From the NCBI GenBank assembly GCA_034766995.1, contig CM068314.1, positions 20,626,201 through 20,690,200 of the forward strand: 64,000 bases of DNA, written 5' to 3'. Positions 51,223-63,707 of the stretch are shown here, piece by piece. The translations under genes were made by a program, and so were the position numbers. The notes below the pieces were generated by a model, which searched no databases, was not told the origin of the DNA, and saw only the letters and a program-made list of their open reading frames with translations. Source of the stretch: Acanthacorydalis orientalis. Lineage: Eukaryota; Arthropoda; Insecta; Megaloptera; Corydalidae. Numbering within the stretch: position 1 is the stretch's first letter; each line of letters begins with the position of its first letter.

Positions 51223-51264
<42 letters not shown>
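51223..51264. repeat. (TA)n microsatellite
   Basis: About 20 TA units; another shorter tract at 51457-51484. Confidence 0.95.
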
Positions 51265-51268
<4 letters not shown>

Positions 51269-51452
51269 GTCTTTCATAACGCAATACATCATTCAAAATT
51301 GATGTTTAAACAAACCTATTTCTAAACGAATCTAACTGATTTATAAATTGAAATATCAATTAATGAATTTATGATAAAATAATAATATATAATATTTTTT
51401 AATAACAAATTTATAATGGGTAATAGAGGTTTTTTACAATTATGGTAATTAA

Positions 51453-51489
<37 letters not shown>

Positions 51490-53327
51490 CATAAAATAAA
51501 AGTTGTATTTAACCGATGTATTGTGTTGTACAAGATTGGCTGTTAACAGATTTCTTATACTAACCAAACTTCTTTTTATTTCGATCTATGTTTAATTGAC
51601 ATTGAAACAATATTCTAAGGTCTGACAATAAAAAAGTCAAGAATATATAAAATTGAAAACAAACGGGATTTGAAATATTACAGTGTTACACAGATCCTTG
51701 GAGAATTTACATGATCATCAGTGTTCCTCTCATATTTCATATCATCCCCAGTGATCGTTTTCTAAAACTTTTTGTGTACTTTCTTTGAATTTGTTTAGCT
51801 TCTCCGATTCCTTTATATATATATATATATATAATACTGTTAAAATCGTTCACGTATATGATTTTTGCGTTTCATATTTTTATACATGACAAAATGTTTG
51901 AAAACTCGAATCATTATTTCCAATACCTTCATAACTGTTCTCGATATAAAATAATAAATATTTTTGTAGCCCAGAAAGAAAAGTACGTAATAAATCAATA
52001 AAATTTTCAGGGCAAACAAAAAGTATTAATTTATAAAACGATCGGTAATTTTGAGAAATTCGCCAAGTGTAAAAGTAAATATATCTAGAAAGTTATTATC
52101 AGACCTTTTAGAATAAAAAAAGGAAATGTTGATGTTTTTTTTGTATATATACATATGTATAAATATATATATATATATATATATATTTGATTGTAAATTG
52201 CCTACCTTTAGACTATATGACTATACTTATATTTTCTGAGAAAATCGTACTATTTTCAACATCATTATTAATTAAAAAAGTCTATTGAATGTACATTTTT
52301 TCAAATAAATTTATTTTTTTAAAAAAATGCCTTTCATTTGATGACGTTATTAATTTTTTATCGCAAAAAAACATTAATGGGCATATAATATAAATATAAA
52401 AAGAAAAAGTCATGCCGTCAATGTAATTCTTCTTATAAAATTTTGTCTGAGACGTATACTCTTTCTATTGAATGGCCATTTTCTAAATGTCAAAAAAAAA
52501 AAAGTAATATTAATAAATATTTAAATATTTGTCAACAATGGATATTTAAGTAAAAAATGGTCTTTGACTCAGTAGAGAGAATTAATTCTTTAATAATTTA
52601 CTTAAAATCAATGATTAGAAAATGTACGATTTGGAAAAAATTAGATTAATATATTGATGTACTTGTATTATTTTAATTCTTTTTGGTGAAATGCATCTAT
52701 GTATTTCATCGTTTGCAAGATGACATTCTTTCACTCATATAAACCTGATCGTGTTTATTTAATTTACTATTTATGGAATAGATTCTGTATAAAAAAGTCA
52801 ATTCTTACAATAATAGAAACATTTATATTTTTTAGATATTCTACAACTGTTAAAAGAATCATTTTGATTTTCTTTTTCTTTTCACTTGTCTGCCGGTATG
52901 TGTAAATTTGAATACATGCCTGTAATATAAATTATAAAATTTTAATATACAAGATTCTTACACATTTTAAAGAATCTACCGATTTAAAATTGTTTTCACT
53001 GTTGACAAGTCTCTATTAAAAACCCTATTGAAAAAATAAAAATTGTCAGATACTTATTCAGAATATTCTTTATTTTTATCAAACTGTTAGCTTTTTTATT
53101 CGATTAAAATCTTTTATATTATATTAATATATTGATTATATGTTTTGTAAATCGAAAAATTACTGTATTTCTGTGACTGTTGCTGAATTCTCCTTCGTAA
53201 ATGAATTTTTTATTCATTCTATAAGCCACAAACGTTCATTTTTAATCAAACATGTTCAATAATTGATTACTGATCATTTTTGATGGTTACTTACGGACAT
53301 TTTGAATGCAAAACCATTCATTTTTTA

Positions 53328-53391
53328 TACCTTAGAGCTCTGATAATAATGGGATCGCCATCGAAATGTGTGTAAATAACAATCAAAAATG
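53328..53391 (+). repeat. dispersed repeat copy with hammerhead-like core
   Basis: TACCTTAGAGCTCTGATAAT onward matches the units at 23936-23998 (same strand) and 23818-23882 (opposite strand). It keeps CTGATAA, a stem ATGG..CCAT around GATCG, then CGAAA, close to the hammerhead consensus CUGANGA-stem-GAAA but with one core base changed. Confidence 0.5.
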
Positions 53392-54545
53392 AAGAATTAA
53401 TTATTAAACCTTTTGGGTGACAAACATTTTTGTGATTTATGGATGAGTGAAAATTCATTTGTGTAATCGAGAGATGTCTATATGTAATATACAACATTTT
53501 ACAATTTGTTTTTTTTTTTATTTTTGAATGCAATTTCTATTTGCATTTAACTTGATCGTAACTAATATTTTCTCAAATTATAATTATTCATGTCGTTCTT
53601 TAGCTATAGACAAAAAAATTTTTCTTTCAATTGGTAACCTGTAAAGATCAGTTTTTTTGATTAATCTATCGTTTGATTATGTTACTTAAAATTAACAGTA
53701 AAGAAATATTTAAAGTGAATAGATCAAGTATAAATCCTTTTCTTGCTATCTTCATATGTACTACTGTTTTTCTTATCTACTACAATCTATTTCTTTATTT
53801 CCGTTACCTTTATGTAGGTCTTGAATGAATTGTTTTCAGTTATGGAATTGAACTTTAGCTAATTTAATTACTGAAAACAATTGATCTAAGAATAACTGAA
53901 ACAGAAAAAGTATCTAAGCCAATCTTAGTAGTAAGAAGTACGTATCAGTCTGCAGAAATACAATAAAAAGAGTAAATGTAACAAATCTAGCTATATCAAT
54001 CAGTGATAAAATATAAATTTTGTAGGTCAATTTAACTAGAGTGACCACAGTATCTGTTTGAATTGAAAAATCAACAATTCTCTCTTTAATACTTATTGTA
54101 AAATTGACATTTCCCTTTGTTAGTCATAAATCTATTCCTGTACAAATAAACCGACTTCTTTTATAAAATACACAAATTATATGTTTTTTTTTTCTATACT
54201 ATGCTGATACAATTCTCAGAATTATATTAGGAAATGTAAAAAATAACAATGTAACGTTTGAATAGTTTGAGATTGCTTTCAAAGCACACACTTTTCATTT
54301 ACGATGCTTTCTGCTCTCGAACTATTACATGTCATTTGAATGAAACCAGTAAAAGCTTTTCCGAACACGTATTGTCAACTTGCAAACGACGAAATCACTA
54401 CATATATGTTCATTGAATGCTATTATTGTTATGTAAATGTATCACCACAGTTGTACATTAAACTAAATTCCATTTACTTCATATGTGCATGGTAAGTCGA
54501 TAATTGTTCTTCGCAACACTATTTGCTTTTTGTTTTCTATTTTAG

Positions 54546-54551
54546 GATGCG
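54546..54551 (+). CDS. candidate 6-nt micro-exon of rut
   Basis: GATGCG sits between a strong pyrimidine-rich acceptor (tttttgttttctattttag) and a consensus donor gtaagt. It would insert Asp-Ala in frame between the phase-0 exons at 37566 and 60317. A second similar pattern, TATCTC between ttcag and gtaagc, lies at 54865-54870, showing that such arrangements also arise by chance in this sequence. Kept as a candidate because micro-exons are common in neuronal genes; only transcript reads can decide. Confidence 0.18.
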
Positions 54552-55069
54552 GTAAGTGATCATGCCTAGTCTACTACATTCATACACCTACTCATGTAGC
54601 GTTCATGCTAAAATGTAACACTAGTTAATTTTGTCCCTGAACGTAAGTACACGGACGTGGGTAAAAAGTTTGATCGGTTTATTCAATGTTTTATTCCGAA
54701 ACATCACTTTCACATCAAAATATACAATTGACAGATATCCATTCTATGGATTCTTTATTTAGACGTTTAGTGTACAATTTGGCATGGCTGGTAAGTGTTG
54801 TTAATCGTTGTTCTATTTTTTTTTTATTTTATATTATTTCTTTTCTTATTTGTCATGATTTCAGTATCTCGTAAGCGAGTATAAGATGTACACACACAAT
54901 ACTAAATTGAAATTTTATCATCTACTTTCTAGAATGATCGCCCGATGTCAACGAGTTGTTTATAAAGAAACAAAAATCATTTTTATATTAATATTTATAT
55001 TCAATATTCGCTGTTTGATATGAATAAAGAAAGTCAACATGCCAAATTTTATAAATCGAAATATTAAAT

Positions 55070-55090
55070 TTATATATATATAATTTATAT

Positions 55091-55146
<56 letters not shown>

Positions 55147-55147
55147 A
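55070..55147. repeat. (TA)n microsatellite with (GT)n end
   Basis: Interrupted TA units over about 70 bp, ending in GTGTGTGTA and followed by a short GA run. Confidence 0.9.
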
Positions 55148-55469
55148 TAGAAGAGAGAGAGAGATTTAATTTCTTCCCTGTCTTAAAAATTCTCTCTAGA
55201 AACAATTCATACGTTCTAAAGAATAAACATTGCTGAGAAAGTTATCTTACACGGTTTCGTTATCAAACACATTATTGAAAAACGCGTCTGAAATTTCTTA
55301 AATGTGTTCACTTTTTTTGTATCATATCTTTGATAATGGGATATAATATAATAATCATTTTTTCCACAAACTATAACCAATATAAGTTAAGCAAACATTA
55401 ATTTCAAAAATGATATTCAATTTTTCATTCCAAAACCATAAAATATTTAATAATTATTAATGTATATTA

Positions 55470-56022
55470 GGTTGGTAATAAAATATTACGGTTTATAACC
55501 TTAAAATTCATATGCATTTTTTAATTTAAGTGGTTTTAAGTGGTCCAGAACTGTTGGACAATTAACGCCTAACTTTTGTGCAAGCTCTCGAATTTTCGTG
55601 CGTGGTTCTGATTCAACTAACCTATGCAGTTGGTCCTTATGAACTGAAGGAGGACGTCCGGTACCTTCTTCATCTTCAAGTCTCTGATTCCCAACACGAA
55701 TTTTTTTGAACCACCATTGCACCGTACCTTTCCTAACAGTACTCACTCTAAAAGTATCGTTTAGTTTACGAGCAGTTTCTGCTACTTTACCACCCGTTTT
55801 GAACTTACAAAAAAATGCTCTTGTTTGTTTCTTTTCCATCTGTAATTCAGTAGCCTAATTTAAACAAAATTAATAATAAAACCAGAGTCGATGTTACCAA
55901 AATACAGACCGAAAAATGCACTTTAAAATGATATTAACATGAACACGATGAAATGACACTCATTGAACAAAATTAAGGTTAGTATTCAGAAAACAAAAAC
56001 CGCAATTATTTTCCTACCAACC
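55470..56022 (-). mobile_element. mariner, non-autonomous deleted copy
   Basis: GGTTGGTAATAAAATATTAC opens after TA (55468-55469), ATTATTTTCCTACCAACC closes before TA (56023-56024). 553 bp, about 700 bp shorter than a full mariner. Same family and same deletion layout as 1464-2536 without its insert, and same ends as the 74-bp remnant at 3883-3956. A (TA)n stretch begins at its right end. Confidence 0.92.
55501..55839 (-). pseudogene. mariner transposase N-terminal domain, rest deleted
   Basis: An open frame of 112 codons starts MEKKQTRAFFCKFKTGGKVA and contains ETARKLNDTFRVSTVRKGTV, QWWFKKIRVGNQRLEDEEGT, GRPPSVHKDQLHRLVESEPR and ELAQKLGVNCPTVLDHLKPL. These are the two helix-turn-helix units joined by the GRP linker that bind mariner terminal repeats. 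All three catalytic residues are missing. The frame is still open, so a DNA-binding peptide could in theory be made, but nothing shows that it is expressed. Confidence 0.85.
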
Positions 56023-58199
56023 TAATATATATAATATATATATATATATAAATAATATTTTCTAACATGAAATGATAAACCCTTTTGAAAACACTTATTA
56101 TCGCAATAATTTTAATTACTTGATAAAATCCATTTTTTTATTAATATGAACATTTAAATATTTTATTTATTATTTATACTCATTTATTTAATCAGTTTCT
56201 CAGTCAGTGTTATCATTTTTCGATTTTATTGTATCACTAACAGCACCCAGATTCGAATTTTTAAAATGGTCAAAAATTTGAATGCACTAATTGAACTAAT
56301 ACTGGATAATTTCATTTCATCATAACTGTTAATTTTTACATTTTATTGGATTCTTTTTATCTGTTTTTATTCAAAATCGAACTCGTGCTTTTATTTCATT
56401 TATATTAATATTTTTAAGTGAAAAAATATTTTCCTGATTCAAAATCGAAGATTAAATTATTGAAGCATGTATAGAGCTATGAATACAAATAATTTTGACT
56501 TAAGTTTGACAAAATAAAAAAAATCTATCCGCTTTATTAAAAAAATATCGTTATGTTGTTAGAGCGCACTTTAAAAAAATATTTTTTTATTTTTATTTCA
56601 TTGAAAATCAATAAAAGAACCCACTTGCATCTTCAAGAGAATTACTTATAAATCATTTTAATGGCATCTTTTTTAAATAAATTATATTTATGATGAAAAT
56701 TATTAATATGTGTTTGAAGGGAAATTGTTATCACTTTTTGTATATATTATATATTGCATTATAACATTATTGACAAGAATTTAACTTATATTCTCTGAAA
56801 ATATACAGCGTTATAATATAAATCTATTTACATAGTATGAGTTTTTTTTTGATGCTAATGTATATTTACAACGAAGAGAAAACTTTGTGATATTTGAAAT
56901 CTTATATATCGCTTGCTGGATACTGATTTTCATTTAACGTTTTATTTTACATCACCGTGTATTCAGAAAAGAAAAACAAAATTCAAAAACGAACAACACA
57001 AATATTGAAATAAGTAAACAATCGTATAACTATACAATAACTATGTATTATAATAATTATTATGAAGCAAATTTACTGTTTATATAAAATATTCTAGTAA
57101 AAAAGACAATACGATTTAATTGAAATTATAAATGTGTTTAAACTGGATACGTTGTTTATAAGGTAATCCTATAATAAAAATGTCCTGAGTTTCATAATAT
57201 CTCGCTTTTTTCGAAAATCTATATTTTAATGTCACTTTTCATGTTCGTATCTATCACTAATTTTACAAAAAAAAATTTCCATGATACTCAATGTCTATTT
57301 TAAATTTATATCCTAAAAGAAAATATTTTTCTATATACAAGTGAGAGCACAAAAATCTCTCATATAAAAATATTTTATATAAAAAATTATAATTGTTTGT
57401 TTTTAGATCTATGATTCGTTTGTGCACTGTCTTGCTGTCTTAGTCGTTATAAATCTTTTAATTCTCTATTTACCATTACTAATTAAGCCATATCCAAATA
57501 ACTTCAAAATAAACTTGGATTCGCCTTGATGCTGCTTTAGAATAGTCGTAACAGATAAAAATTCGAATGATTTTCGGGGATCAAGACCAAAGTAATTTAC
57601 TTAAGTATCAAAAAAGGTCACATTAGCTATAACCAAAAATCTTAAAACTGTCAGAAATGTATAAATTATGTAATTGTAGTTGAATTTTGTTTTTGTTTTA
57701 TATTTTCTAAGCAGTATTATATTTATGTACATTTAAATTAATGCCAAACAACATATGTATGTAATATAAAAAGTTTTTAAACTTTAATTTGTATTACAAT
57801 TCGTTGTAAATTATTTAATTGCAACTATAGAATTTCATATATGATTCTAACTACATTTAATATATGTGTAATTAAAGCTTACACTGTCCAGGACTGTTAT
57901 TTATTTACATGTTAAAATTGCATTTTGTATAAATTGCTTAAATGACTTTAACAAACAATTAATATATATATATGTATATTTGTACTTACGAATGTTTACA
58001 TATTTTAATATTTCATTCTAGCTACTGACAAAAATATTATGTTTTCTTAAAACAAATATTTCGATGTGGTATTATTTGGAACTTGTACAATTAGAGTATA
58101 TCCCATAGAGCATGTAAATTTTTTTGTAGCCATCTCTTATTTTTTTAGTAAAATGTTTGTGTATTTGAAAATGTCAAATAATTGTTTTCTAGATGTTAG

Positions 58200-58200
<1 letters not shown>

Positions 58201-58262
<62 letters not shown>

Positions 58263-58268
58263 TATACA
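58201..58268. repeat. (TA)n microsatellite
   Basis: About 30 TA units with TACATA ends; short tracts also at 58611-58625 and 59564-59584. Confidence 0.95.
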
Positions 58269-59554
58269 TGTTTTTTAGAGTTTCATAAAAATGTATTTTG
58301 TAGAAATTATATATTGAAATTAACAATTGAGTGTAATTACTTAATTATCTCAGTCTAATAAACTAGATTTATAATTAAAACAAACGTACGTTGATATTGT
58401 AAAAAATCTGAAATCGTACACAAGAATAAAAAGATTATTATTTCAATAAAAAAATAATTTTCCAGTCGATTATAATTTTTTATTACTCTTACTGTATAAT
58501 ATGTCTGTTTCATTTTACTAATTTTATTGATTGGTTTTCTTCTTTGTTCTCCTTTTAACTCAATATAAACATTAATATGTAATTTTTATCTGTACATTTC
58601 GTTGAGCATTATATATATATATATATTGCTAGCATGATTAATATAATATTCCCTAATAATTTTTTTTTATAAGTATTGAAATATTTATATACTTAACGCC
58701 TGATCAATACGCCAGTCATTGGTAAAAGGCAACATGTTTTTAAAACCGATCCGTACACCTTTACAACGATATCCTAAACATTTTTTACATGTAAAAAAGT
58801 TATGTTTATATTTAGAAAGTAATATTTGTGTATAAAATTGAAAATAATTCATTATTTAATGCCTTATTTTTAGTATTAATTATTTGATATTAAGTGATTA
58901 TGTACAAATATAGAAAAAAAAATATTTTTATATTAATTCAGAAAATAGAGATAGAGTAAAATGGCTTAAATGATATAAATTTACAAATACGTTTCGACCT
59001 TCTTATATTTTTTATTTCATCTATCCTTTTATAATAATTAATTAAAATACGTGTTTATTTTCGAGCTATTCATTCTTGCGAGCTCTATCAGTTGTTGATA
59101 ATAGAAATCACAACAAGGGTTCATACGAAAATAAAGAAGCAGGATTGTAATTCTATTTTGAAAACTAATAGATTATCAAATTTATTTATGTGTAATTGTA
59201 TACATTTCAGAGGGTAATGAAGACATACTTAACACTTTAATTCAACCGTTTAGATCAGGACTGAAATTTGCATTTATGTTAAATTTAATTGATTCGACTC
59301 AGATATAGTATTTCAATCAAAAAAATGTTTAATGAAAACGCGTTTTTTTATTAAAGTATAAACTAATATGCAATTTTTTTTTAAGATTTGATGGTATTAT
59401 AAAAACGACTTTCAATAAAAAAATTGCTAAATACAAGTTTTGCGAAAACTTTATAAAATAGAACAGAAAATATGTAAGAACAATTCCAAAGATTGGCTGC
59501 TTTCTTTTCGATTAATTGATTAGATTAGGCTTTAGAACACATTAGAACTTTTCA

Positions 59555-59585
<31 letters not shown>

Positions 59586-60316
59586 GATTTATTTTAAATT
59601 ATTTATAATGGTGTCTGAAACATTTGTATTGAATTAATGAACGATATCAATTTTATAAAGTAAAAAGATTTTTCGAAAACATTTAGCCCTTCGTTCTTTC
59701 GAGAAACTTATCTTTGATATTTAATACAAACGAACTGTTTTATCAGTATTTATTAAATCTTTCTCTGTATATATTTTTGTTACATTATTCGCTTTATAAT
59801 AATTGTGATTATTTTGTGTGGCATGTTTTTTGTATATATTTTGTATCTTTTTTCTTTTCCTATAAAATAGTCATATTATCCTAAAATGTATTACTTCTCA
59901 AAACATAAGATTCTTTTTTATTAAAAAAAATATTACCGTGTGACATGTCTTTCTAAGATTAGAAATCGAATTTGGTTTACAGATAAATGGACGTACTTTA
60001 AATCATTATGTTTTGAATGACTACCTAGTTAGCATAAAGGTGTATTTTTTTATTGAAATAAACTTATAGATGTTGTCCGTTAAACATATTTATGTAGAGA
60101 TTATTGCTATCAACAGGAAACACGAGCATAATCATCATGTTTTCAAATACACAAACAATATATAAATGACATATACCCACACCTTACTATAAATGTAATT
60201 ATTAATTATTCTCACACTTATCTTTAGACGTATACTATTATTTCTCACTTCATCCTAGTTTGCTAATGTCGTACGGTGCAGTGTGTTGAGTATTGTGTTG
60301 GTGGTCGCTTGTGTAG

Positions 60317-60424
60317 GTACTAGATCTGCAGCGGGCGCTGCACGCCGACCCCCCGAGTTCTGGGGGCGGCGCCACCTCTCACCCCTTCGCCGACACGGAT
60401 ACACTCAGCGACACCAGCGCCAAA
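60317..60424 (+). CDS. rut: rut exon: C1b variable linker
   Basis: The exon opens after cgcttgtgtag and ends with AAA before gtgagt; 108 nt, 36 codons, phase 0 at both ends. It encodes VLDLQRALHADPPSSGGGAT, then SHPFADTDTLSDTSAK, a Gly/Ser/Pro-rich acidic linker with no catalytic residues. It lies directly before the conserved NKVTEKFKRPFKKRHS block and has much higher G+C than its surroundings. In fly rutabaga this place is also occupied by a low-complexity linker. The acceptor has only a modest pyrimidine tract, so the exact 5' border is less certain than the frame. Confidence 0.82.
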
Positions 60425-60951
60425 GTGAGTCTCACTTATTGTCATCACTGACTGCCCACGGTTTAATAAACACTAGTAGTTTTAATTTAGATAAATCTAA
60501 TGTAACAGCCAAATGATGTGTTTGAGATAATCAGAATTTGAAATTGTAATCTCATGCAAATCATCATAACGTAATCAATTGACCCAGTATGTACACTTAA
60601 CATTTTTTATTTAATATAAAAGTACTCAAAACACATTTTGCTCAAATTACTTCCAGTCGTTACTTATTATATATTATATCATTAATAATTCAATTTCGCT
60701 CATTACTGAAACATAAGTATTATCTTTCATCACGAAAGTAAATAACTTGCGTGCAAATATTTTTAGACTAAAATAAATGATTTATTGTCTATATTTTCAA
60801 ATCGATTAAAATAACATCATAACATTGTGGTTACTATACAAAATGAAATAATGAAATTTAACGTTTCAAATTTATTTTTATGTCGTCGAGAATAAAATTT
60901 AATTTGAAATTGCGTTATGTTAATGCATGCTTTAAATGAATAATATTTTAT

Positions 60952-61011
<60 letters not shown>

Positions 61012-61584
61012 AAACATTATTGAGCAAAAATTCGTCTAATTAAACATTGATAACAATAAACTTACTTTGTAATCAAATGGTTTATTTATGTTTATTTACG
61101 ACTGAAGCAAATATAAAGTTTGCAACAAATAATTAGTACTCGTTCTCTAAATTATACTATTTTTGAAATAGCATGATTTATTTCAAATTTAATAAAATTC
61201 GAAACATTGTTTTTTTCTTTTGTAGATTAAATTATATTGGTGTGTGAGATTGCATGTTCAATTGGCTAATATTTTTTGCATGGTTTTCATAATGGTAATT
61301 GTCGCTTAGCGGTAAGGAACACAGAAGGGTTGATTTTTTAAAATGAACCATATGGTTACAAAACGAATATTTTCAATGGAATAATATAAATTCAAGTAGC
61401 GTTTAATATCCGAAAATGAAATAAAAAATCATACATTAATAAAAGAGTGCGTATATTACAGTCTTAGTCATTTATTTTTACTTAGATGTAGACAGTTTGA
61501 ATAAAGTAATGCAATCTATTCCTAAGTACATTTATCTCATAAATTAAACACATGTTTGTGCATTTTTTAAATTAATTTTTTTAG
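60425..61584 (+). other. rut: rut intron, 1.16 kb
   Basis: Starts gtgagt, ends ttttttag. Contains one TA tract (60954-61005); otherwise nothing recognised. Confidence 0.85.
60954..61005. repeat. (TA)n microsatellite
   Basis: About 25 TA units. Confidence 0.95.
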
Positions 61585-61770
61585 AACAAGGTAACAGAAA
61601 AATTCAAAAGACCTTTCAAGAAGAGACATTCAAGTGTTTATCATCAGCCTTCAAACCGTGTCAACAAGTATTTAGCTCAGGCGATTGAAGCACGTAGTGT
61701 GGACAGGGAAAAATCAACCCACGTCAATTTAGCTACATTGTGTTTCAAAGACCATGAAAAAGAAAGCCAG
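61585..61770 (+). CDS. rut: rut exon: end of C1b, before second membrane domain
   Basis: Acceptor aatttttttag, donor gtaaat; 186 nt, 62 codons, phase 0. The product begins NKVTEKFKRPFKKRHSSVYH and continues QPSNRVNKYLAQAIEARSVD and REKSTHVNLATLCFKDHE. This basic block followed by NRVNKYL-QAIEARSVD is the conserved cytoplasmic segment leading into transmembrane helix 7 in membrane cyclases (compare NRYISRLLEARQ in AC1), and KRPF-KRHS is shared with fly rutabaga. From here on the gene is compact: the next intron is 82 bp. Codon use is A+T-rich, unlike the exons at 17737 and 60317. Confidence 0.94.
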
Positions 61771-61852
61771 GTAAATTTTATTCGCATTCAAAATTATACG
61801 AAGAGTAAAAAGAAAAACTATTCATGAAATATATTTTGTCCATTTTTTTTAG

Positions 61853-62131
61853 TATCACGAGGATCTTGATGTAGGATTCAGTAGCTCACTGGCATGCAGT
61901 TTGGTTCTTCTTCTGTTGATTGGAAGTTTACAAGCTATTATCTTACCACGAACTATAATACTGCTGTTATTATTTTTAACAGCATTTATTTGGATTTCTG
62001 TTGTATTAATGTTATTACTAGCTGTACGTTTAAGGTGGATTCTGTGGGATATCTCACAAAGTTTTGTTCTACGATTAGCAATTACGTGTTTTACCATAAT
62101 TTTAGTATATACAGTTGCACAAGTTAATGTA
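61853..62131 (+). CDS. rut: rut exon: transmembrane helices 7-9
   Basis: Acceptor ccattttttttag, donor gtaagt; 279 nt, 93 codons, phase 0. After YHEDLDVGFSS come three hydrophobic segments: SLACSLVLLLLIGSLQAIIL, then TIILLLLFLTAFIWISVVLM and, after RLRWILWDISQSF, VLRLAITCFTIILVYTVAQV. These are helices 7 to 9 of the second six-helix bundle. The order YHEDxDxGF-SLAC, ILPRT-ILLLLFLTAF and WDISQSF-LRLAIT matches insect rutabaga. The last codon GTA meets a phase-0 exon start at 62283. Confidence 0.95.
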
Positions 62132-62282
62132 GTAAGTATATATGTACATATTTACAGTATAAATGTAATTTTTTTATCGTTTAATATCAATATTATATTT
62201 AAAAATGAGTAGTAAAAAAGAATCATTTTTTTTAATGTTAATTTAAAAAATGTTTAAAAGTAATAACAAATATTTTTTTCAG

Positions 62283-62545
62283 TTTACTTGCCGAACTGAT
62301 GTCTGCATATTGCATTCTACAGCAAATGTTACTTTAGATTCTTCAATGGGACATGACCATCGAGCATGCCCTCTACCCCAATATATAGTTTTATCTTGCA
62401 CTCTTGGATACATGGCTGTAGCAATATTTCTTAGATTACCAATTGCTCTCAAAGCAATACTATTATTAGTAATGTCAACAGTATATATTTTGCTCATTGA
62501 ATTATCACACGTTGATCTATTTCATTGCTATGATCAGCGAATTAG
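62283..62545 (+). CDS. rut: rut exon: extracellular loop and helices 10-11
   Basis: Acceptor tatttttttcag, donor gtaagg; 263 nt. The product starts with the loop after helix 9, FTCRTDVCILHSTANVTLDS, which contains an N-V-T glycosylation sequon and several Cys, as expected for the large extracellular loop of membrane cyclases. DHRACPLPQYIVLSCTLGY leads into helix 10 and ALKAILLLVMSTVYILLIEL forms helix 11. The exon ends with AG of a codon that the C at 62625 completes to Ser. Confidence 0.94.
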
Positions 62546-62624
62546 GTAAGGTTTAATTTTATTTTTAATTCAGTTATGTAACTAACTTCAGTTTCTTAGA
62601 ATTGTATGTAAAATTTATTTTCAG

Positions 62625-62865
62625 CTCTGTGATACCGACACACGTACTTGCTGTTGTGTATGTGTTAGTTTTTCTATTAGCTGTAATTATTCATGGTCGT
62701 CAAGTTGAGTGGACAGCACGACTTGATTTTCTGTGGCAAATCCAAGCAAATGAGGAAAAAAGAGAAATGGATGCTCTTCAACATAGTAACAAGAGAATCT
62801 TGTTTAATTTATTACCCGCTCATGTTGCTACACATTTCTTGGACAATCAGTTTCGCAGCAATATG
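62625..62865 (+). CDS. rut: rut exon: helix 12 and start of C2
   Basis: Acceptor tttattttcag, donor gtgagt; 241 nt. Helix 12 is [20 protein letters not shown] followed by [39 protein letters not shown] and [19 protein letters not shown]. The run [42 protein letters not shown] is the hallmark signalling-helix and C2 entry segment of rutabaga/AC1; it couples the membrane domain to the catalytic core. It ends in phase 0 after ATG (Met). The following intron (62866-63707) has no repeats that I recognise. Confidence 0.96.
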
Positions 62866-63707
62866 GTGAGTGTTGACCGATAGCCCAAATATAGTTACAT
62901 AATTAAATTATATTATTATTTTGTATTTTATTCAATCATTTGATAGAATAATTCTGTCAAATATATATTCAGTGCATTTTTACACACTGCTGACAGACAT
63001 TTTGTATCAGCCTGTAATTATTTGATTCTTCACAAATACTTTAGCTTAGTACTTCACAAGCAAGTTATATCAATTCTTTTTAAGTAGATACTACAATTTT
63101 AATAGGTAAATGGAACTGTGTACATACTTATTATACATGCATTATTTAAAAAGATTATTCATTGCAATTACTTTATAATGCATCGATTTTTTTGCTATGC
63201 ACTAATAATTTTTCTGTACATAGCGTTTTGGACTGCTTAGTATTAGTTTTTTTTTTGGGAATGATCATAACGGGCATGTATTTTCTTTAAACTTAGTAAT
63301 AAGTTCCTATTCCCCTGAAAATGTTGTTTTAAAATCACCATTTTTCATATATAAAAATATATTCATAAACAACATTGCTTCATATATGCATTTGCAATAG
63401 ATATTATAATAGATCATTAGTAAATAAATTCTCTCAGACCACAGTGTACTGATTTTATTCTGTAATTTTTTTTAATTGACCTTTTTGTCATTTTTTAAAG
63501 ATCAAAGCTGCTGTCATGCTATTGTTGTACAGCCTTGCTAACTAATTAAAGTTTTTATTTAGTTTGTAGTAACTGTGATGCTATATAAGCTTCATATAAT
63601 CATTTACTCATTCTCATTTGTGGTTTACCCATCGCCGCCCTTTTCATCCTTCATTATCCTCATTCTTTTGCCACGAAATCCGGCGTGCGTAGAACACTTT
63701 GTCTCAG
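62866..63707 (+). other. rut: rut intron, 0.84 kb
   Basis: Starts gtgagt, ends ctcag. No repeat or second exon recognised; a CCGCCC-containing patch at 63620-63700 precedes the acceptor. Confidence 0.85.

Larger units (their letters stand above)
37752..60316 (+). other. rut: rut intron, 22.6 kb
   Basis: Starts gtgagc, ends gtgtag. Holds the 610-bp hairpin element (39354-39963), a LINE fragment (44160-44405), two mariner copies (46523-47848, 55470-56022), the candidate exons at 50501 and 54546, one dispersed repeat (53328) and over a dozen TA tracts. The stretches 37800-39340, 40500-43150, 44900-46490, 49030-50480, 52200-53320 and 56050-58190 show nothing else that I recognise. Confidence 0.8.

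Noticed and set aside
54865..54870. Second 6-nt micro-exon-like pattern (TATCTC)
   Set aside because: Donor gtaagc and acceptor are acceptable, but such patterns arise by chance in 64 kb and nothing else supports it.
62279..62497. - strand open frame over the rut exon
   Set aside because: Shadow of the rut exon at 62283-62545.
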